DNA of 64,000 nt from Rhabdobacter roseus (GCF_014202275.1 NZ_JACHGF010000002.1:682001-746000), one strand, 5' to 3'. Counted from the first letter of the stretch, positions 37,484-47,192 are shown. A program made the numbers and translations. The notes: a model not told the origin generated them from the sequence alone.

Positions 37484-37741
37484 CTAAGCAGCCAGTGCGC
37501 CAACAAATTTGGCCAGTTTGGATTTCTGATTAGCCGCCTTATTCTTATGAATAACGTTTTTCTTAGCTAAACGATCCAACATGGACGATACCGTTTTGTA
37601 CAATACCGTAGCTTCCGCTTTATCGTGCGATCCACGCAATTTCTTGATATACGAACGGGTCGTTTTGTGTTGGTAACGATTACGCAAACGCTTCGTTTCG
37701 TTGGCACGGATTCTTTTTAATGCAGACTTATGATTTGCCAT
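37484..37741 (-). CDS. rpsT: 30S ribosomal protein S20
   Basis: An 85-residue basic protein beginning [12 protein letters not shown], the standard S20 start, with [17 protein letters not shown] and a [17 protein letters not shown]-terminus. It binds 16S rRNA in the small subunit. I reject a longer frame from 37783, because the promoter -7 box overlaps it. It is monocistronic, with promoter and terminator both visible. Confidence 0.96.
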   Translation of the reverse strand: MANHKSALKRIRANETKRLRNRYQHKTTRSYIKKLRGSHDKAEATVLYKTVSSMLDRLAKKNVIHKNKAANQKSKLAKFVGALAA

Positions 37742-37780
37742 TTTTATAAAATAATGTTTTTCTTTTCCTGAAAAGGTCTG

Positions 37781-37811
37781 CAAAGCTATAAAAAGCCCGT
37801 CAATATGCCAA
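37781..37811 (-). promoter_or_regulatory. rpsT promoter
   Basis: On the minus strand TTG (37809-37811), a 20-base spacer and TAGCTTTG (37781-37788) match the Bacteroidota consensus. The -7 box is 40 bases before the start codon. Confidence 0.7.
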
Positions 37812-37842
37812 ATATTGCTATAAATTAATTAACTAGAAAGGC

Positions 37843-38652
37843 CTAACTTTTGGCCGGAGGGCGCTGAATATCGGCCGAAAGGTACTCCCGCAACCGCAAC
37901 TCCAGCTCCGACGGCGGAATATTGCTGTAGAGCTCGCCCTCAACGGACAACGAAATCCGACCCGTTTGCTCGGAGATTACGATCACGGCGGCGTCGGTGG
38001 CTTCGCTCATGCCAATGGCGGCCCGGTGCCGAAAGCCCAGATCGGACGGAACGTCGATGCCGTCGGCCACGGGAAGTACGCAACGCGCGGCCTGTACCCG
38101 CCCATCCATCACAATCACCGCTCCATCGTGGAGCGCACTGTATTGGTTGAAGAGGGAGGTGATCAGGGGTTTCGAGACCTTGGCGTCCAGAATTTCACCC
38201 GTCTGTACGTACTTTTCCAGGTTATCTTTTTTTTCCAGCACAATGAGCGCCCCGTTGAAGTCAGAAGCGATTCCCCGGCAGGCATCCACCACAATCCGAA
38301 GCGTTTCTTCTTTTATTTTGGCCGAAGGCTGCCCAAACCACTTATCCAGAAAACGGTTGTTGGTGAAGACAGTGGACTTACCAATAATAAGCAGGAAGCG
38401 GCGGATCTCCTGCTGAAAAATGACGATGAGCGCTACGGCCCCGACCCCCATAAAGTACTGCAAAATGGACGTCACGAGCTCCAGACCCAGCCCTTTTACC
38501 AGCAGATAGAATATGTACACCAGCAAGTACCCCAGAAAAACCCGGCTGGCAATGCTGCCCCGAACCAGGTAGTAGATTTGATAAAGTAGAATGGATACGA
38601 GCAGTGCATCCAGGATGTCTGTCCAATGGACCGTCAAGAAACCAATGCGCAT
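37843..38652 (-). CDS. cdaA: Diadenylate cyclase
   Basis: A 269-residue CdaA-type protein. Three hydrophobic segments in the first ~85 residues anchor it in the membrane; the cytoplasmic DisA_N domain has the catalytic DGA (SALHDGAVIV) and RHR (GFRHRAA) motifs. It joins two ATP molecules into c-di-AMP, which controls osmolyte transport and wall balance. It is 40 bases downstream of folP, a conserved arrangement. The usual regulator CdaR is not next to it. Confidence 0.93.
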   Translation of the reverse strand: MRIGFLTVHWTDILDALLVSILLYQIYYLVRGSIASRVFLGYLLVYIFYLLVKGLGLELVTSILQYFMGVGAVALIVIFQQEIRRFLLIIGKSTVFTNNRFLDKWFGQPSAKIKEETLRIVVDACRGIASDFNGALIVLEKKDNLEKYVQTGEILDAKVSKPLITSLFNQYSALHDGAVIVMDGRVQAARCVLPVADGIDVPSDLGFRHRAAIGMSEATDAAVIVISEQTGRISLSVEGELYSNIPPSELELRLREYLSADIQRPPAKS

Positions 38653-38692
38653 AAAAAGCCAGGGTGAAATTCGGGGCTAAATTACCAATTTT

Positions 38693-39556
38693 CTAATCCA
38701 CTCCCATCGTAGCCCGCCATAGTTTAATCGCCTCCACGGCCGGACGCACATCGTGTACCCGCAAAATGGAAGCGCCCGCCTGTAGCGCGAGGGTATTCAG
38801 GACGGTGGTACCATTCAGCGCTTCGTCGGGCGTGATGCCCAGCGTCCGCCAGATGGTGGTCTTCCGCGAGATCCCCACCAGCAAAGGACAGCCCAGCGAC
38901 TGAAAAGCCGCGAGGTTTCGGACTAGCTCAAAATTTTGAGGGATGGTTTTGGCAAAGCCGAAGCCGGGGTCAATCAGGACGTCGGCCACGCCACGCTGGC
39001 GCAGCTGGATTAGCTTCTGCCGTAGCTCCCGCATCACGTCAGGTACCAGGTGGTCGTAGTGCGTAAGTTGAGCCATGGTTTGGGGGGTACCTCGCATGTG
39101 CATGAGGACGTAGGGTACCTTCAGGCGGGCCACGGTGTCGAGCATGGCTTCGTCCAAAGTACCTCCCGACACGTCGTTGATCAGGTGCGCGCCCCGCTCC
39201 ACCGCCCACCGGGCCACCTCCGCCCGAAAAGTATCGACCGAAATCAGCGCTTCGGGAAAGTACCTACGAATGGCCTCGACTACCGGCTCCACGCGCTCCC
39301 ACTCTTCTTCCAAGCCAACGGGTACTGCCCCCGGCCGCGTAGAGTACCCGCCCACATCCAGCATCGTGGCTCCTTCGGCCAGCATCTGACCTACTTTCTG
39401 AATGACTTCGTCGGTACGGGCGGCTACCCGGCTCCCGGCGTAAAAGGAATCAGGCGTGACGTTGACGATCCCCATCACCCGGGGTATCGAAAGGTCCAGG
39501 AGTTGTCCCCCCAGGTTGAGTGTTTTTTTACTATCTTGCGGCACTTTTAATTGCAT
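38693..39556 (-). CDS. folP: Dihydropteroate synthase
   Basis: A 287-residue TIM-barrel enzyme joining p-aminobenzoate to hydroxymethyl-dihydropterin diphosphate in folate synthesis; it is the sulfonamide target. Motifs are GIVNVTPDSFYAGS, DVGGYSTRPGA, ISVDTFRAEVA and DPGFGFAKT. Length is typical. It is followed by cdaA on the same strand and is divergent from the DUF1599 gene. Confidence 0.95.
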   Translation of the reverse strand: MQLKVPQDSKKTLNLGGQLLDLSIPRVMGIVNVTPDSFYAGSRVAARTDEVIQKVGQMLAEGATMLDVGGYSTRPGAVPVGLEEEWERVEPVVEAIRRYFPEALISVDTFRAEVARWAVERGAHLINDVSGGTLDEAMLDTVARLKVPYVLMHMRGTPQTMAQLTHYDHLVPDVMRELRQKLIQLRQRGVADVLIDPGFGFAKTIPQNFELVRNLAAFQSLGCPLLVGISRKTTIWRTLGITPDEALNGTTVLNTLALQAGASILRVHDVRPAVEAIKLWRATMGVD

Positions 39557-39638
39557 GGCAGCTCGCTGAGCTTTTATTTAGAAGGTGAAAAGAAAAGGTC
39601 TTGCCGAATGGACCACAACCCGTACCACATTGACTACC

Positions 39639-40184
39639 GTGAAACCAACCGAAGCGGAATATCAGGAGATCATCCGACATTGCCAAGCGCTCTTTGAAAA
39701 GAAAAACCAGGACTACGGTACTTCGTGGCGTATCCTGCGCCTGCCGTCCATCACGGACCAGGTCTTTATTAAAGCGCAGCGCATCCGGACTATCCAGGAA
39801 AAAGGCGTCCAAAAAGTAAGCGACGAGGTGTCTACGGAGTTTGTGGGCATCATCAACTACTGCGTGATGGCGCTCATCCAAATTTCGCTCGAAGGCCAGT
39901 CTGACGCGTCGTCGGCCTCGCTAAGTGCCCTTTACGAGCAGCAGATCCAGGACGTGATGCAGCTGCTCTTTGCCAAAAACCACGATTACGGCGAAGCCTG
40001 GCGCGATATGCGCGTGAGCTCCATGACGGACATCATCCTGATGAAACTCCTGCGTATCAAGCAAATTGAAGACAATCAGGGCCAGACCTTGGTTTCTGAA
40101 GGGGTGAAGGCGGGCTACCAGGACATCATCAACTACGCCGTTTTTTGTCTTATAAAATCCAATGCCCTCGCTACCAACGATTGA
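39639..40184 (+). CDS. DUF1599 domain protein
   Basis: About 181 residues made of two similar halves, each with a FxKKNxDYGTSWR or FAKNHDYGEAWRDMR element and a following R/K-I-K/R-Q-I helix. This is the duplicated DUF1599 layout, distantly like MazG-type all-alpha NTP pyrophosphatases. Function unknown. No ATG is available; GTG codons lie at 39585 and 39639, and I prefer 39639 because it gives the usual family start and leaves room for a promoter opposite folP. Confidence 0.82.
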   Translation: MKPTEAEYQEIIRHCQALFEKKNQDYGTSWRILRLPSITDQVFIKAQRIRTIQEKGVQKVSDEVSTEFVGIINYCVMALIQISLEGQSDASSASLSALYEQQIQDVMQLLFAKNHDYGEAWRDMRVSSMTDIILMKLLRIKQIEDNQGQTLVSEGVKAGYQDIINYAVFCLIKSNALATND

Positions 40185-40241
40185 TAAAACACCGGGCCGT
40201 TTTAAAGGCGCTCGTGTTTCAGCAACCTATCCTCATACACT

Positions 40242-41336
40242 ATGAAAATTTTCGCTCAATTCGCCCGATTCATCGTGGGTGTGCTCTTCATCTTTTCGGG
40301 CCTCATTAAGCTTAACGACCCCGTAGGTACCCAGATCAAGCTGGAAGAGTACTTTGAAGTCTTTGCCACGGATCTTCCCGCCTTGCACGATTTGTTCGTG
40401 GCGCTTATTCCCTACGCGCTGTACCTATCGGTGTTTTTATGTACCGCTGAGGTAGTTCTGGGCGTAGCGCTCCTGGTGCGCTACAAGCCCAAAGCTACTT
40501 CCTGGCTTCTGCTGGCCATTATTCTTTTCTTTACCTTCCTTACTTTCTACTCCGCTTACTTTAATAAAGTAACCGACTGTGGCTGTTTTGGCGATGCCAT
40601 CAAGCTCAAGCCCTGGACCTCGTTTGGAAAAGATGTTTTCCTGCTGGTACTTATTATATTCATTATTTACCGCCGCCGCGATTTCCGCTCGCTACCCACC
40701 GGCATGGTGGTGGCCGTGGCTACCGTGCTGTCGCTGGGCATTGCTTTTTACGCCATCCGTCACCTCCCCATCCTGGACCTGCTGCCTTACCGGGTAGGTG
40801 CGAACATTCCGCAGCAAATGCAGCCCTCGGAGCCGATCCGGTACCAGTATGTGTTTGAGAAAGACGGCAAAACCCAAAAGTACGAGCAGTACCCCTCCGA
40901 CACCACCCTGGTTTTTAAGGAAATGGTGGTACTCAATGAAGACGCCAAACCCAAGATCACCGACTACCGCGCCTGGAACGACGAGGGCGATTTTACGCAG
41001 GAAAGCTTTCAGGGAAAAAAATTGATTTTGATTATTAAGAACCTCAAAGACCTAAATACCGCCGCTTTTCCGGCTATTCGGAAGCTGGTGGATGAGCTCA
41101 AAACCCAGGGCGTGGAGCCGCTGATCTTTACCTCGGTATCCAGTACCCAGATCGAACAGTTACGTCGGGAGCAGCAGCTCAATATTCCCTACTACTACGC
41201 CGACGCTACCGTCCTCAAAACCATTTCGCGCTCCAATCCTGGGCTGTGGCTTTTGCAGGAAGGTAGCGTGCGGGGTAAGTGGCACTACAACGACACCCCC
41301 ACCGCCGAAGAGGTACTTACACTCCTCCAAAGGTAG
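40242..41336 (+). CDS. BT_3928-like membrane protein (DoxX/MauE-like)
   Basis: A 364-residue protein. The first ~150 residues contain four hydrophobic segments in a DoxX/MauE-like arrangement, with SGLIKLNDP and a DCGCFGD motif between segments. Two-thirds of the C-terminal half looks thioredoxin-like without an active CxxC. The family is common in Bacteroidota next to DUF1599 and may act in quinone- or thiol-linked redox steps, but this is inference. It is 6-12 bases upstream of aroK, so the two are one unit. Confidence 0.82.
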   Translation: MKIFAQFARFIVGVLFIFSGLIKLNDPVGTQIKLEEYFEVFATDLPALHDLFVALIPYALYLSVFLCTAEVVLGVALLVRYKPKATSWLLLAIILFFTFLTFYSAYFNKVTDCGCFGDAIKLKPWTSFGKDVFLLVLIIFIIYRRRDFRSLPTGMVVAVATVLSLGIAFYAIRHLPILDLLPYRVGANIPQQMQPSEPIRYQYVFEKDGKTQKYEQYPSDTTLVFKEMVVLNEDAKPKITDYRAWNDEGDFTQESFQGKKLILIIKNLKDLNTAAFPAIRKLVDELKTQGVEPLIFTSVSSTQIEQLRREQQLNIPYYYADATVLKTISRSNPGLWLLQEGSVRGKWHYNDTPTAEEVLTLLQR

Positions 41337-41348
41337 TTTACCGTGGCT

Positions 41349-41852
41349 ATGAAGAATATCTTTCTGGTAGGAATGCCTTCTTCGGGGAAATCGACGCTGG
41401 GAAAAAAGCTCGCCCGAAGACTGGGGTACCGCTTCGTGGACCTGGATGAGTACATCGTGCGCGACCAAAAACGCAGCATTACGGATATCTTCAGCCAGGA
41501 TGGAGAAGGGTACTTTCGCGAAGTAGAGAGCCGGGTACTTAAGACCATCGTGCCCAACCGCGCCCTGGTCGTAGCGACGGGCGGCGGTGCGCCCTGTTTC
41601 TTCGACAACATGGATTATATCAAGGCTTCCGGATTGAGCGTTTTTTTGGATGTGCCTCCGGCGGCCCTGGCCCGGCGTATTCAAAGCCACGGCCAGGACG
41701 ACCGCCCGCTGCTGTCGGGAGCCACGGCGCTGGAAAAAGAACTGACCCGCAAGTACCTACTCCGGCGTCCTTACTACTCCAGGGCTGACCTCATTCTGAG
41801 CGGCGAAATGAACGTAGAGCAGTTGGTAGAGCAACTCAAACCGCTGCTTTAA
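41349..41852 (+). CDS. aroK: Shikimate kinase
   Basis: A 167-residue P-loop kinase converting shikimate to shikimate 3-phosphate. The Walker A motif GMPSSGKST is at residue 7, the shikimate-binding DLDEYI and R-EV-ESRVL are present, and ATGGGAPC is the conserved Gly-rich loop; DDRPLL is the lid arginine. The ATG at 41349 is preferred to a GTG two codons upstream. It is followed by a hairpin made of KpnI-type palindromes. Confidence 0.94.
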   Translation: MKNIFLVGMPSSGKSTLGKKLARRLGYRFVDLDEYIVRDQKRSITDIFSQDGEGYFREVESRVLKTIVPNRALVVATGGGAPCFFDNMDYIKASGLSVFLDVPPAALARRIQSHGQDDRPLLSGATALEKELTRKYLLRRPYYSRADLILSGEMNVEQLVEQLKPLL

Positions 41853-41856
41853 AGTG

Positions 41857-41889
41857 CGAAGGAGCAGGTACCTGGTACCTGCTCCTTCG
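41857..41889. terminator. Terminator with GGTACC-based stem after aroK
   Basis: Perfect 16-bp arms (41857-41872 and 41874-41889) around one base. Each arm carries a GGTACC and both read AGGTACC/GGTACCT. It lies between aroK (+) and the porin gene (-). There is no strong T-run. Confidence 0.75.
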
Positions 41890-41914
41890 TGGATAACCTC
41901 CATTTTTTCTTTCC

Positions 41915-43459
41915 TTAAAAGAAAGTACCCACCGTAATCATGGCATTCACCATCCGGTTCTGGATCGAGGCCGAGGCGTAGTCGCCTGGGTTGTTGAGCA
42001 CGTAGGGCGTAAAAGCGGATTTGAAGGTATTGTAGGTACCCGTTAAATCGGCAAAAAAGCGCTCACCCCGGACTCCTACCCCCGCCGAATACAGTAATTT
42101 GCTCCGGTTGATGCCATCCAGCCGCTCCTGGTACGGATCGCCCAGAAAGGCTAGCCCGGCCCGCGCCCGAAACAAGCCCGAGCGGAATTCGCCCCCTAGC
42201 CGCAGGTTGACGGTATTTTTAAAGGTATTCTGGATTTCGCGCCGGGTGTCGTTCCGGAAGGAGGTGTTATCCGACGCACTCAGCATTGTAGTCCGCACAT
42301 TCATGCCCTGGTACCCTACGTACTCCACCGAGCCGGTAAGAAAACCGTTGGTACCCAGAAAGTAGGTAGCCCCACCCGAAGCCCGAAGCGGGCTGGTAAT
42401 GCGGTAGTCAAAATCATTGGGTATCATCAGGATGCGCGTTACGTCCGGCACAAACACCTGGTTATTGCCCGTTGGAATTCCGATCACGTCCGCACTAACT
42501 TCTTCGTAGAAAGTCTCGCGGATGGAAGAAAACGTAGGCGAGGTAATGGAGGCCCCCAACTGCAAATCCGGCGATGCTTTGTAGATCAGACCCAAAGTAC
42601 CATTGAAGCCGTTACCCCGGACATTCAAATCCTCAATGTGGGTAGATCCCCGGAATACAGTACCGTTAACAAACCGATCTTCCAAAGTATTGGTGTAATT
42701 GTAATTAATGCGGTTGAATCCAAGCGACAAGCCTACGTAGAGCCGATCGTCGTAATTGCCCGCGTAGGCAAAGGTCCACTGGGTATTTGCGCCCGTCGAT
42801 TCAAAAGTACCCATTTGGTCCGTAGGTCTATCGCGATCGTACCGGAAATAGGGTGGCCCTAGTGCCGTCGAAGGGTTGATCATGTACAACTGGTAGTAGG
42901 CTCCCTCGGTGGTAAAGGCTTCCTGGGTATTGGGATCATAGTCCAGATCCAGTTGCTCAGCGGAAATGTTTCGGTTATTGGCCCGTTCCACGGCATAATC
43001 GGCATAGGCACTTCGGTTGTTTCTCCCCGAATAAGAAAACACATTCTGAAACGATTGCTGGCGGGAGAACGAAATACCAATGGAGGTACGTTTCCACTTA
43101 CGGTATTGGCTCTGAGCGCTACCAGCAATGACCAGCGAAGCATGGGCCAGGTTGGGGGTCGTCTTGCCGTCGGTCGTGAGGCGATCGATGTAGGTACTTT
43201 GGGTATTGATGTTGGTGAAGGCCGGGCTTAGGCTCAGCTCGGAGCGGTTATAAAATCCCAGCCCGGCCGGGTTGCCGTTGATCGAGCTGGCGTCGCCGCC
43301 CAGGGCGGTATGGTTTCCTCCTACGGCTTGAAAACGAGCGGTCCCCGTTTGATTAATCTCCGAAAAGCGTAAGGCGTCGTAGGCATATTGTCCGCTGGCG
43401 GGCAGGGATAGCAAGGCCACGGACGCCACGCCTATCCATTGGGTTATATTATTTTTCAT
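41915..43459 (-). CDS. OmpP1/FadL family outer-membrane protein
   Basis: A 514-residue protein with a signal peptide ending PASGQ. The N-terminal segment after it (ALRFSEINQTGTARFQAVGG, NGNPAGLG) is typical of Bacteroidota FadL-like porins, and the rest is alternating beta-strand sequence of a 14-stranded barrel. FadL carries fatty acids or other hydrophobic molecules across the outer membrane; the ligand here is unknown. The C-terminus ends in Phe as in many barrels. It is a single gene. Confidence 0.85.
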   Translation of the reverse strand: MKNNITQWIGVASVALLSLPASGQYAYDALRFSEINQTGTARFQAVGGNHTALGGDASSINGNPAGLGFYNRSELSLSPAFTNINTQSTYIDRLTTDGKTTPNLAHASLVIAGSAQSQYRKWKRTSIGISFSRQQSFQNVFSYSGRNNRSAYADYAVERANNRNISAEQLDLDYDPNTQEAFTTEGAYYQLYMINPSTALGPPYFRYDRDRPTDQMGTFESTGANTQWTFAYAGNYDDRLYVGLSLGFNRINYNYTNTLEDRFVNGTVFRGSTHIEDLNVRGNGFNGTLGLIYKASPDLQLGASITSPTFSSIRETFYEEVSADVIGIPTGNNQVFVPDVTRILMIPNDFDYRITSPLRASGGATYFLGTNGFLTGSVEYVGYQGMNVRTTMLSASDNTSFRNDTRREIQNTFKNTVNLRLGGEFRSGLFRARAGLAFLGDPYQERLDGINRSKLLYSAGVGVRGERFFADLTGTYNTFKSAFTPYVLNNPGDYASASIQNRMVNAMITVGTFF

Positions 43460-43510
43460 GGATGTTTATAAGGTAGGCTAGTTGTAAATGAATGTGTCTA
43501 TTAAACGAAA

Positions 43511-43540
43511 GGCCCCGCAAAATAGACATTTTACGGGGCC
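43511..43540 (-). terminator. Terminator after the Gly/Met-rich lipoprotein gene
   Basis: GGCCCCG (43511-43517) pairs with CGGGGCC (43534-43540), with additional A-T pairing in the loop. It lies between two genes on the minus strand. Confidence 0.75.
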
Positions 43541-43582
43541 AATTGTTTTATGGAATACACTCAAATTTTCAAAAATCTAGGA

Positions 43583-44929
43583 TCAACGAGGTCCGCGTGA
43601 GCTAGGAGCACTTGGCCGACTCGCCGGAGCGGGGCTGCTGCTACCACGGCTAGGCGCGCTGTAGGATGGCGTGCTCGTCCGCCCGCTGTTGCTATTGTTG
43701 TTATTGTACGATGGGGTGCTGTTGTTGCTATTGCCCCACGATGACCGCGACTGCGAAGGTGCCTGGTAGGTTTGGTTGCTACGGCTGCCCGAGTTAGTCG
43801 AGTTGGTCTCGCTGTACGTACGCGTGGCCCGGTTGGAACTACCCGTTGAGTAGCTGGAACTGCTGTTAGCCCGAGGACGAGCGTAGTAGTAGTTGCCCTG
43901 CGAGGAAGTACCCTGTACAGATTCAGCGCTCGTCCGGCCCGAGCTGCTGCGGTCACTGCTGTAGTAAGTTCCGCTGCTGTTGGCTCTTGGGCGGGCGTAG
44001 TAGGCGTCATTGCTGGTAGTACCTCGGCCTGCCGACTCATAGTTGGCTCTACCCGGCGAGTTGCTAGCTGTACCACGGGCATTGTTCACGAAGCCGTTGT
44101 TGTAGGTCTGGTTGCTACGAACAGCCGAGCCCCGGCTGGTACCCGCGTTAGTGCCCCGGGGGCCGTAGGTGCGGTTGTGGAGGTTACTTCCCTCGTAGTT
44201 GTTCACTACTAAGATCGGACGGTTGAAGCCCCAGGGGCTGTAGCCGTACATGCCGCCCCAGCCGCCCATTCCCATACCATACATTCCACCCATGCCGTAC
44301 ATGCCTCCCATTCCTCCAAAGCCAAAGGGACTGAAAAAAGGATCGTAGAAGCCCATTCCCATACCGCCGAAGCCCATACCACCCATGAAGGGGTCGTAGA
44401 AGCCATTGAAGCCCCAGGGAGAATACGCGAAGGAGTTAAAACCCCAGCCCATCCCCATGAACGGGCTAAAGCCCATGCGCATGGAACGGTTAATTCCCAT
44501 TTGGAAGCCCATGTTGAATGCACCGGTAGTAGCTCCGGGCCAAAATGAACCCATTCGCATGGAGTTCATGAAGAAAGGATCAAAGGCCGCATTACGGCCG
44601 GCAAAGTACCCTTCCTGAAAACCGGCGTTGTAGCCGGGTTGGTCAGAAATGTTCCGACGAACATTGCGGGCCGATAGATATGTTTCGTCGTAGTAGTCCG
44701 CGTTGGAGCCTTCCATTTCCATCCCGTCGATCGGGGCATAATCAGGATTGCTATACCGGTTTATTTCCTGGGTGGACCTTGTCCTCGCGGCTACTTCAAC
44801 GCTAGTAGGATTTCCGTAAAGATCATCGTATACCACCCCAGAGCGCGATGCGAATTGATTGGAGGAACATCCCCAAATTCCGGCAAGAGCAACCACCGAC
44901 AAGTATTTCACTGTTTTTAAGGTAGTCAT
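43583..44929 (-). CDS. Gly/Met-rich lipoprotein with Ser/Asn-rich tail
   Basis: A 448-residue lipoprotein: the signal ends LAGIWGC, so Cys21 would be acylated. Residues ~115-245 are a low-complexity Gly, Met and Phe tract with repeats such as GMGGMYGMG and SPWGFN; residues ~270-448 are rich in Ser, Asn, Arg and Thr, with two near-identical YYARPRANSS elements. No domain is recognised. It diverges from proS, a neighbour it also has in other Bacteroidota as I recall. It may be a surface or matrix protein; this is inference. Confidence 0.8.
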   Translation of the reverse strand: MTTLKTVKYLSVVALAGIWGCSSNQFASRSGVVYDDLYGNPTSVEVAARTRSTQEINRYSNPDYAPIDGMEMEGSNADYYDETYLSARNVRRNISDQPGYNAGFQEGYFAGRNAAFDPFFMNSMRMGSFWPGATTGAFNMGFQMGINRSMRMGFSPFMGMGWGFNSFAYSPWGFNGFYDPFMGGMGFGGMGMGFYDPFFSPFGFGGMGGMYGMGGMYGMGMGGWGGMYGYSPWGFNRPILVVNNYEGSNLHNRTYGPRGTNAGTSRGSAVRSNQTYNNGFVNNARGTASNSPGRANYESAGRGTTSNDAYYARPRANSSGTYYSSDRSSSGRTSAESVQGTSSQGNYYYARPRANSSSSYSTGSSNRATRTYSETNSTNSGSRSNQTYQAPSQSRSSWGNSNNSTPSYNNNNSNSGRTSTPSYSAPSRGSSSPAPASRPSAPSSRGPR

Positions 44930-45053
44930 GGCACAAAAGGGTTAGATGCTATAAATTGTATTTTTTCTTTGTAAATGAAGTTAAAAACTCTGTTCCACTA
45001 TGTACTAAAAACGTCAAAAGGACTTCATTAAGTACAAATATAACATAAAAAAC

Positions 45054-45061
45054 TATCTTTG
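45054..45061 (+). promoter_or_regulatory. Candidate -7 box (TATCTTTG) of proS
   Basis: Perfect TAnnTTTG 66 bases before the proS start. No -33 TTG is found at the expected distance. Confidence 0.45.
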
Positions 45062-45126
45062 CAACCTTACTTTACCTAAGAATACTGACAATACGTCATT
45101 CGTCTTCATTATCAATACAATACGTC

Positions 45127-46602
45127 ATGAGTAAAGCATTACCTTCTCGCAGTGAGAACTATTCCGAATGGTACAATGAGCTAGTGAAGAGGGCCGACCT
45201 GGCCGAAAACTCCGCGGTGCGTGGCTGCATGGTGATCAAGCCCTACGGCTATTCTATTTGGGAAAAAATGCAGCGGGCCCTGGACGATATGTTTAAGGAA
45301 ACCGGCCATTCCAACGCCTACTTCCCGCTTTTCATCCCCAAGTCATACCTGAGCAAGGAGGCCGCCCACGTGGAAGGTTTCGCCAAGGAATGCGCCGTCG
45401 TGACCCACTACCGCCTCAAGCAGGACGAAAACGGAAAAGGAATAGTGGTAGACCCGGCGGCCAAGCTGGAAGAGGAGCTCATTGTACGGCCTACTTCCGA
45501 AACCGTGATTTGGAGTACCTACAAAAACTGGATTCAGTCGTACCGGGATCTGCCGCTACTCATCAACCAATGGGCTAACGTGGTGCGGTGGGAAATGCGC
45601 ACCCGGCTTTTTCTGCGTACCGCCGAGTTTCTGTGGCAGGAAGGCCACACCGCCCACGCTACGGCCGGGGAAGCCATTGCCGAAACCAAACAAATGCTGG
45701 AGGTCTACGCTACCTTCGCCGAAGAGTGGATGGCTCTGCCGGTACTTCGGGGCGTCAAAACGCCCAACGAGCGCTTTGCCGGCGCGATCGACACCTACTG
45801 CATCGAGGCTCTGATGCAGGATGGCAAAGCCCTGCAAGCGGGTACTTCGCACTTCCTGGGGCAAAATTTTGCCAAAGCTTTTGACGTCAAATTCCAGGAT
45901 CGGGACGGCAAGCTCGAACACGTGTGGGGTACTTCGTGGGGCGTAAGTACCCGTCTGATGGGCGCCCTAATCATGGCCCATTCCGACGACAGCGGCCTGG
46001 TGCTTCCTCCCAAGCTCGCACCGATTCAGGTGGTCATTGTGCCTATTTTCAAGAATGAAGAGCAACTTGAGCAGCTGAGAGCACGCGTCAGTGATATCGT
46101 AAAAGAGCTAAAAAAGCGGGGCATCAGCGTAAAATTTGACGACAGCGACGCCAACAAGCCCGGCTGGAAATTTGCCGAATACGAACTCCGTGGGGTACCC
46201 GTGCGGCTGGCCCTGGGGATGCGCGACCTCGAAAACGGTACCGTGGAAGTGGCCCGTCGGGATACCAAAACCAAGGAAACCGTACCACTGGAGGGAATCG
46301 TGGAGCACCTAAGTACCTTGCTGGACGACATCCAGCAGGCCATTTACGACAAAGCCTTCGCCTTTCGGGAAGCCAATACGACGCCCGTAAATAGTTACGA
46401 GGAATTCAAAGAAGTGCTGGACGGAAAAGGAGGCTTTGTGCTGGCCCACTGGGATGGTACTTCCGAAACCGAAGACAAAATCAAGGAAGAAACCAAAGCT
46501 ACCATTCGCTGTGTGCCGCTGAACGCTCCGGAAGAACCAGGTACCTGCGTGTACTCGGGGGCACCTTCGGCACGGCGGGTCGTTTTTGCCCGCTCCTACT
46601 AG
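45127..46602 (+). CDS. proS: Prolyl-tRNA synthetase (archaeal/eukaryal type)
   Basis: A 491-residue class II synthetase. Its length and layout match the ProS type without the YbaK editing insert, with motif 1 near [16 protein letters not shown], motif 2 around [17 protein letters not shown] and motif 3 around [15 protein letters not shown]; a C-terminal zinc-type domain ends in the protein's terminal Tyr (RSY). It charges tRNA-Pro. It is followed at 86 bases by an FKBP isomerase on the same strand. Confidence 0.96.
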   Translation: MSKALPSRSENYSEWYNELVKRADLAENSAVRGCMVIKPYGYSIWEKMQRALDDMFKETGHSNAYFPLFIPKSYLSKEAAHVEGFAKECAVVTHYRLKQDENGKGIVVDPAAKLEEELIVRPTSETVIWSTYKNWIQSYRDLPLLINQWANVVRWEMRTRLFLRTAEFLWQEGHTAHATAGEAIAETKQMLEVYATFAEEWMALPVLRGVKTPNERFAGAIDTYCIEALMQDGKALQAGTSHFLGQNFAKAFDVKFQDRDGKLEHVWGTSWGVSTRLMGALIMAHSDDSGLVLPPKLAPIQVVIVPIFKNEEQLEQLRARVSDIVKELKKRGISVKFDDSDANKPGWKFAEYELRGVPVRLALGMRDLENGTVEVARRDTKTKETVPLEGIVEHLSTLLDDIQQAIYDKAFAFREANTTPVNSYEEFKEVLDGKGGFVLAHWDGTSETEDKIKEETKATIRCVPLNAPEEPGTCVYSGAPSARRVVFARSY

Positions 46603-46687
46603 CGGTTATTGCCCCCTGCCTGAACGATTCCGACGGCCAATGACGTTATGGTATCTTTACATTTCTAAAAAAAGCATTTTTGATCGT

Positions 46688-47119
46688 ATGAAAAAAGCAC
46701 AATCCGGAGACACTGTACAAGTACACTACAAAGGTACGCTGCCCGATGGCCAACTGTTCGATTCGTCCGCTGGCCGTGAGCCATTGTCTTTTCAGCTAGG
46801 TAGCGGCCAGGTGATCCCAGGCTTCGACGAAGGCGTAACCGGCATGGAAGTGGGTGATAAAAAAACCATCCAGATTCCCTCGGAGAACGCCTACGGGGCG
46901 GTTAATGAAGACCTGGTCATTCATTTTGACCGCAGCCAGATCCCGTCCGATATCCCTTTGGAGATCGGTACTACGCTCAACATGCACCAGGAAGGCAACG
47001 GCCAGGTGATTCAGGTGGTCGTGAAGGAAGTTCAGGAAGCGCACGTCATTCTGGACGCCAATCACCCCTTGGCCGGTCAGGATTTGATTTTCGAACTCGA
47101 ATTGGTGGGCATTGAGTAG
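46688..47119 (+). CDS. FKBP-type peptidyl-prolyl isomerase (SlyD-like)
   Basis: A 143-residue FKBP with the SlyD-type insert-in-flap domain (residues ~65-125): VHYKGTLPDGQLFDSS and VIPGFDEGVTGMEVGDKK form the isomerase, and ANHPLAGQDLIFELELV closes it. The His/Cys-rich metal tail of E. coli SlyD is absent. The ATG at 46688 gives the family start; upstream frame extends into proS. Cytoplasmic folding role. A proline-related neighbour (proS) is probably coincidental. Confidence 0.92.
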   Translation: MKKAQSGDTVQVHYKGTLPDGQLFDSSAGREPLSFQLGSGQVIPGFDEGVTGMEVGDKKTIQIPSENAYGAVNEDLVIHFDRSQIPSDIPLEIGTTLNMHQEGNGQVIQVVVKEVQEAHVILDANHPLAGQDLIFELELVGIE

Positions 47120-47149
47120 CCAGCCAGTGCTATAAGCCACTAAGTACCC

Positions 47150-47192
47150 CATGGCCCCGGTAAGATTTTTACTTACCGGGGCCATGTTTTTT
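47150..47192 (+). terminator. Terminator after the FKBP gene
   Basis: Perfect 15-bp arms (47150-47164 and 47172-47186) followed by six T. AAGTACC at 47142 and AGGTACC just after the T-run flank it on both sides. Confidence 0.88.

Noticed and set aside
43561-44082. 173-residue Thr/Ala/Arg-rich frame overlapping the lipoprotein tail
   Set aside because: Shifted reading of a low-complexity region; no signal, motif or start context of its own.
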